A stretch of DNA of 23,339 nt from CAZDKO01 sp964506075 [NCBI: uncultured bacterium]. GTDB taxonomy: Bacteria; CAZDME01; JAYEMH01. Each line of letters begins with the position of its first letter. Positions within the stretch are counted from its first letter, which is position 1. Below the pieces are notes generated by a model that saw only the letters and a program-made list of their open reading frames with translations, had not been told where the DNA came from and did no database searches. Where the stretch lies: positions 1 through 23,339 of the forward strand of contig CAZDKO010000027.1 of NCBI GenBank assembly GCA_964506075.1, read 5' to 3'. Below, piece after piece: positions 22,326-23,339 of this stretch. The position numbers and the translations under genes are program-made.

Positions 22326-23339
22326 ATGAATACAGAAATTAGAGTTCGCTTTGCGCCCAGTCCCACCGGTTTAATTCATATAGGAAACTGCAGAACCGCT
22401 TTATTTAACTGGCTTTTTGCCCGGCGCCATAAAGGTAAATTTCTGCTTAGAATAGAAGACACTGACCGGACTCGTTCCAATATTGAGTATGAAAAAAGCA
22501 TTATTAAGGATTTAAAATGGTTAGGTCTTATCTGGGATGAGGGACCGGAAACCGGAGGACAGTTTGCTCCTTACCGGCAGTCTGAAAGAGAAGGGATATA
22601 TCTTAAGTGGGCGGATTATTTAATTTCCAGAGGATTGGTTTATCAGTGTTTCTGCACGCCGGAAGAACTGGAAATAAGGAGAGAAAAGTCTTTGTCCAAA
22701 GGAGAGACGCCCCGTTATGATAATCGTTGCCGGAACCTCTCTCCCGAACAGAAAGAGATTTTTTTAAATGAAGGCCGTAAGCCGGCATTACGTTTCAAGG
22801 TTCCGGAAAAAATGATTGAAATCAATGATCTGGTGCGCGGGAAAGTTACTTTTGATACCTCCAGGATGGGTGATTTTGTCGTCATTAAATCTGACGGCCG
22901 GGCCTCTTTTAATTTTGCCGTAGTAGTTGATGATGGTCTGATGAAAATCAGCCACGTTATCCGGGGGGAAGATCATCTCTCCAATACACCCCGTCATATT
23001 CTGCTCTTTGAAGCTTTAGGTTTTAAATTGCCTTCCTTTGTCCATATGTCTATGACTCTGGGTCCGGATGGTAACCGTTTAAGTAAACGCGAAGGAGCAA
23101 CGGCTATCAGGCATTTTAGAGAAGCCGGTTATTTACCGGAAGCGCTGGTTAATTACCTGGCTCTCTTGGGTTGGTCGCCTCCGGATGAGAAAGAATTTAA
23201 AACTCCCGAGGAATTAATCAATCTTTTTTCTCTGGAAAGATTAACCAAGGCGGCGGCTATTTTTGATAACCGAAAGTTAGACTGGTTAAATAATTTACAC
23301 ATTAGGAAAGCCGGTTTAGAGCGTCTCTGTGAGTTATCC
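22326..23339 (+). CDS. gltX: Glutamyl-tRNA synthetase (5' part, runs off the window)
   Basis: GltX charges tRNA-Glu and, in bacteria lacking GlnRS, also tRNA-Gln. The frame is open for 338 codons to the window edge. The class I signature HIGN is at 18-21 in FAPSPTGLIHIGN, followed by RTALFNWLFARRHKGKF and LLRIEDTDRTRS. A CFC pair lies near residue 108, VIRGEDHLSNTPRH near 217 and the second class I motif LSKREG near 252. The NCRTALFNWLFA context and the absence of a GlnRS-type N-terminus favour GluRS. About 140-160 C-terminal residues (anticodon-binding domain) are missing from the window. AAGGAA at 22315-22320 precedes the ATG by 5 nt. A weak 8-bp AT-rich inverted repeat (22293-22315) lies just upstream; no promoter is evident in the 66-nt gap. 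Confidence 0.95.
   Translation, partial: MNTEIRVRFAPSPTGLIHIGNCRTALFNWLFARRHKGKFLLRIEDTDRTRSNIEYEKSIIKDLKWLGLIWDEGPETGGQFAPYRQSEREGIYLKWADYLISRGLVYQCFCTPEELEIRREKSLSKGETPRYDNRCRNLSPEQKEIFLNEGRKPALRFKVPEKMIEINDLVRGKVTFDTSRMGDFVVIKSDGRASFNFAVVVDDGLMKISHVIRGEDHLSNTPRHILLFEALGFKLPSFVHMSMTLGPDGNRLSKREGATAIRHFREAGYLPEALVNYLALLGWSPPDEKEFKTPEELINLFSLERLTKAAAIFDNRKLDWLNNLHIRKAGLERLCELS

Noticed and set aside
1-23339. CRISPR array, insertion sequence, prophage or integrative element
   Set aside because: No repeated spacer pattern, transposase, integrase or terminal repeats were seen, and the gene content is housekeeping throughout.

Overview
The window is a densely packed bacterial chromosomal segment of moderate GC, almost entirely coding. 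No transposase, integrase, phage gene or CRISPR array is visible, so it reads as core genome and not as an island. All genes run on the + strand except glnA. Several features suggest an uncultured member of the PVC superphylum, most likely Candidatus Omnitrophota. These are a pseudopilin with a conserved 'NLRQID.AK' segment inside a biosynthetic operon, two archaeal-type (ApgM-like) phosphoglycerate mutase paralogues, a UPF0280 gene, a DUF5679-like zinc ribbon and use of TTG/GTG starts. This placement rests on recognised gene content only; no search was run.

Layout, left part (1-10.8 kb): the tail of a HIT-family hydrolase; apgM, trpB and trpA tightly packed; a monocistronic zinc-ribbon microprotein with its own promoter and a clear terminator; a GDP-mannose pair (manC and a phosphomanno/glucomutase) followed by signal peptidase I; a TonB-like gene behind a near-consensus promoter; then UPF0280 and nadE. 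glnA lies convergent to nadE with 3 nt between the stop codons.

Right part (10.8-23.3 kb): a 376-nt divergent intergenic region carries one sigma70-like promoter for glnA (minus strand) and one for rpsU (plus strand). From rpsU a co-directional gene train runs about 11 kb with no internal terminator that I can see: rpsU, a TPR gene overlapping it by 53 nt, a possible lipoprotein, pgsA, plsY, gpsA, a MerR-like regulator, tRNA-Pro(GGG), hom, a pseudopilin, thrC, a phosphoglycerate-mutase-like putative homoserine kinase, lysC, cimA and bioY. gltX follows and is cut by the window edge.

Functionally the right part makes phospholipid precursors (GpsA, PlsY, PgsA) and then aspartate-family amino acids. 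LysC, Hom, the putative homoserine kinase and ThrC cover aspartate to threonine apart from aspartate-semialdehyde dehydrogenase, which is not in the window. CimA opens the citramalate route to isoleucine. No conventional GHMP-type ThrB is present, and the only candidate for that step is the second ApgM-like protein. This is the most interesting reading of the window. Other points worth a second look are a possible internal start in lysC for an ACT-only subunit, the overlapping rpsU/TPR genes, the pseudopilin inside the threonine operon, the MerR/tRNA-Pro linkage, and UPF0280 as a possible homocysteine-synthesis protein. I found no clearly new multi-gene system.
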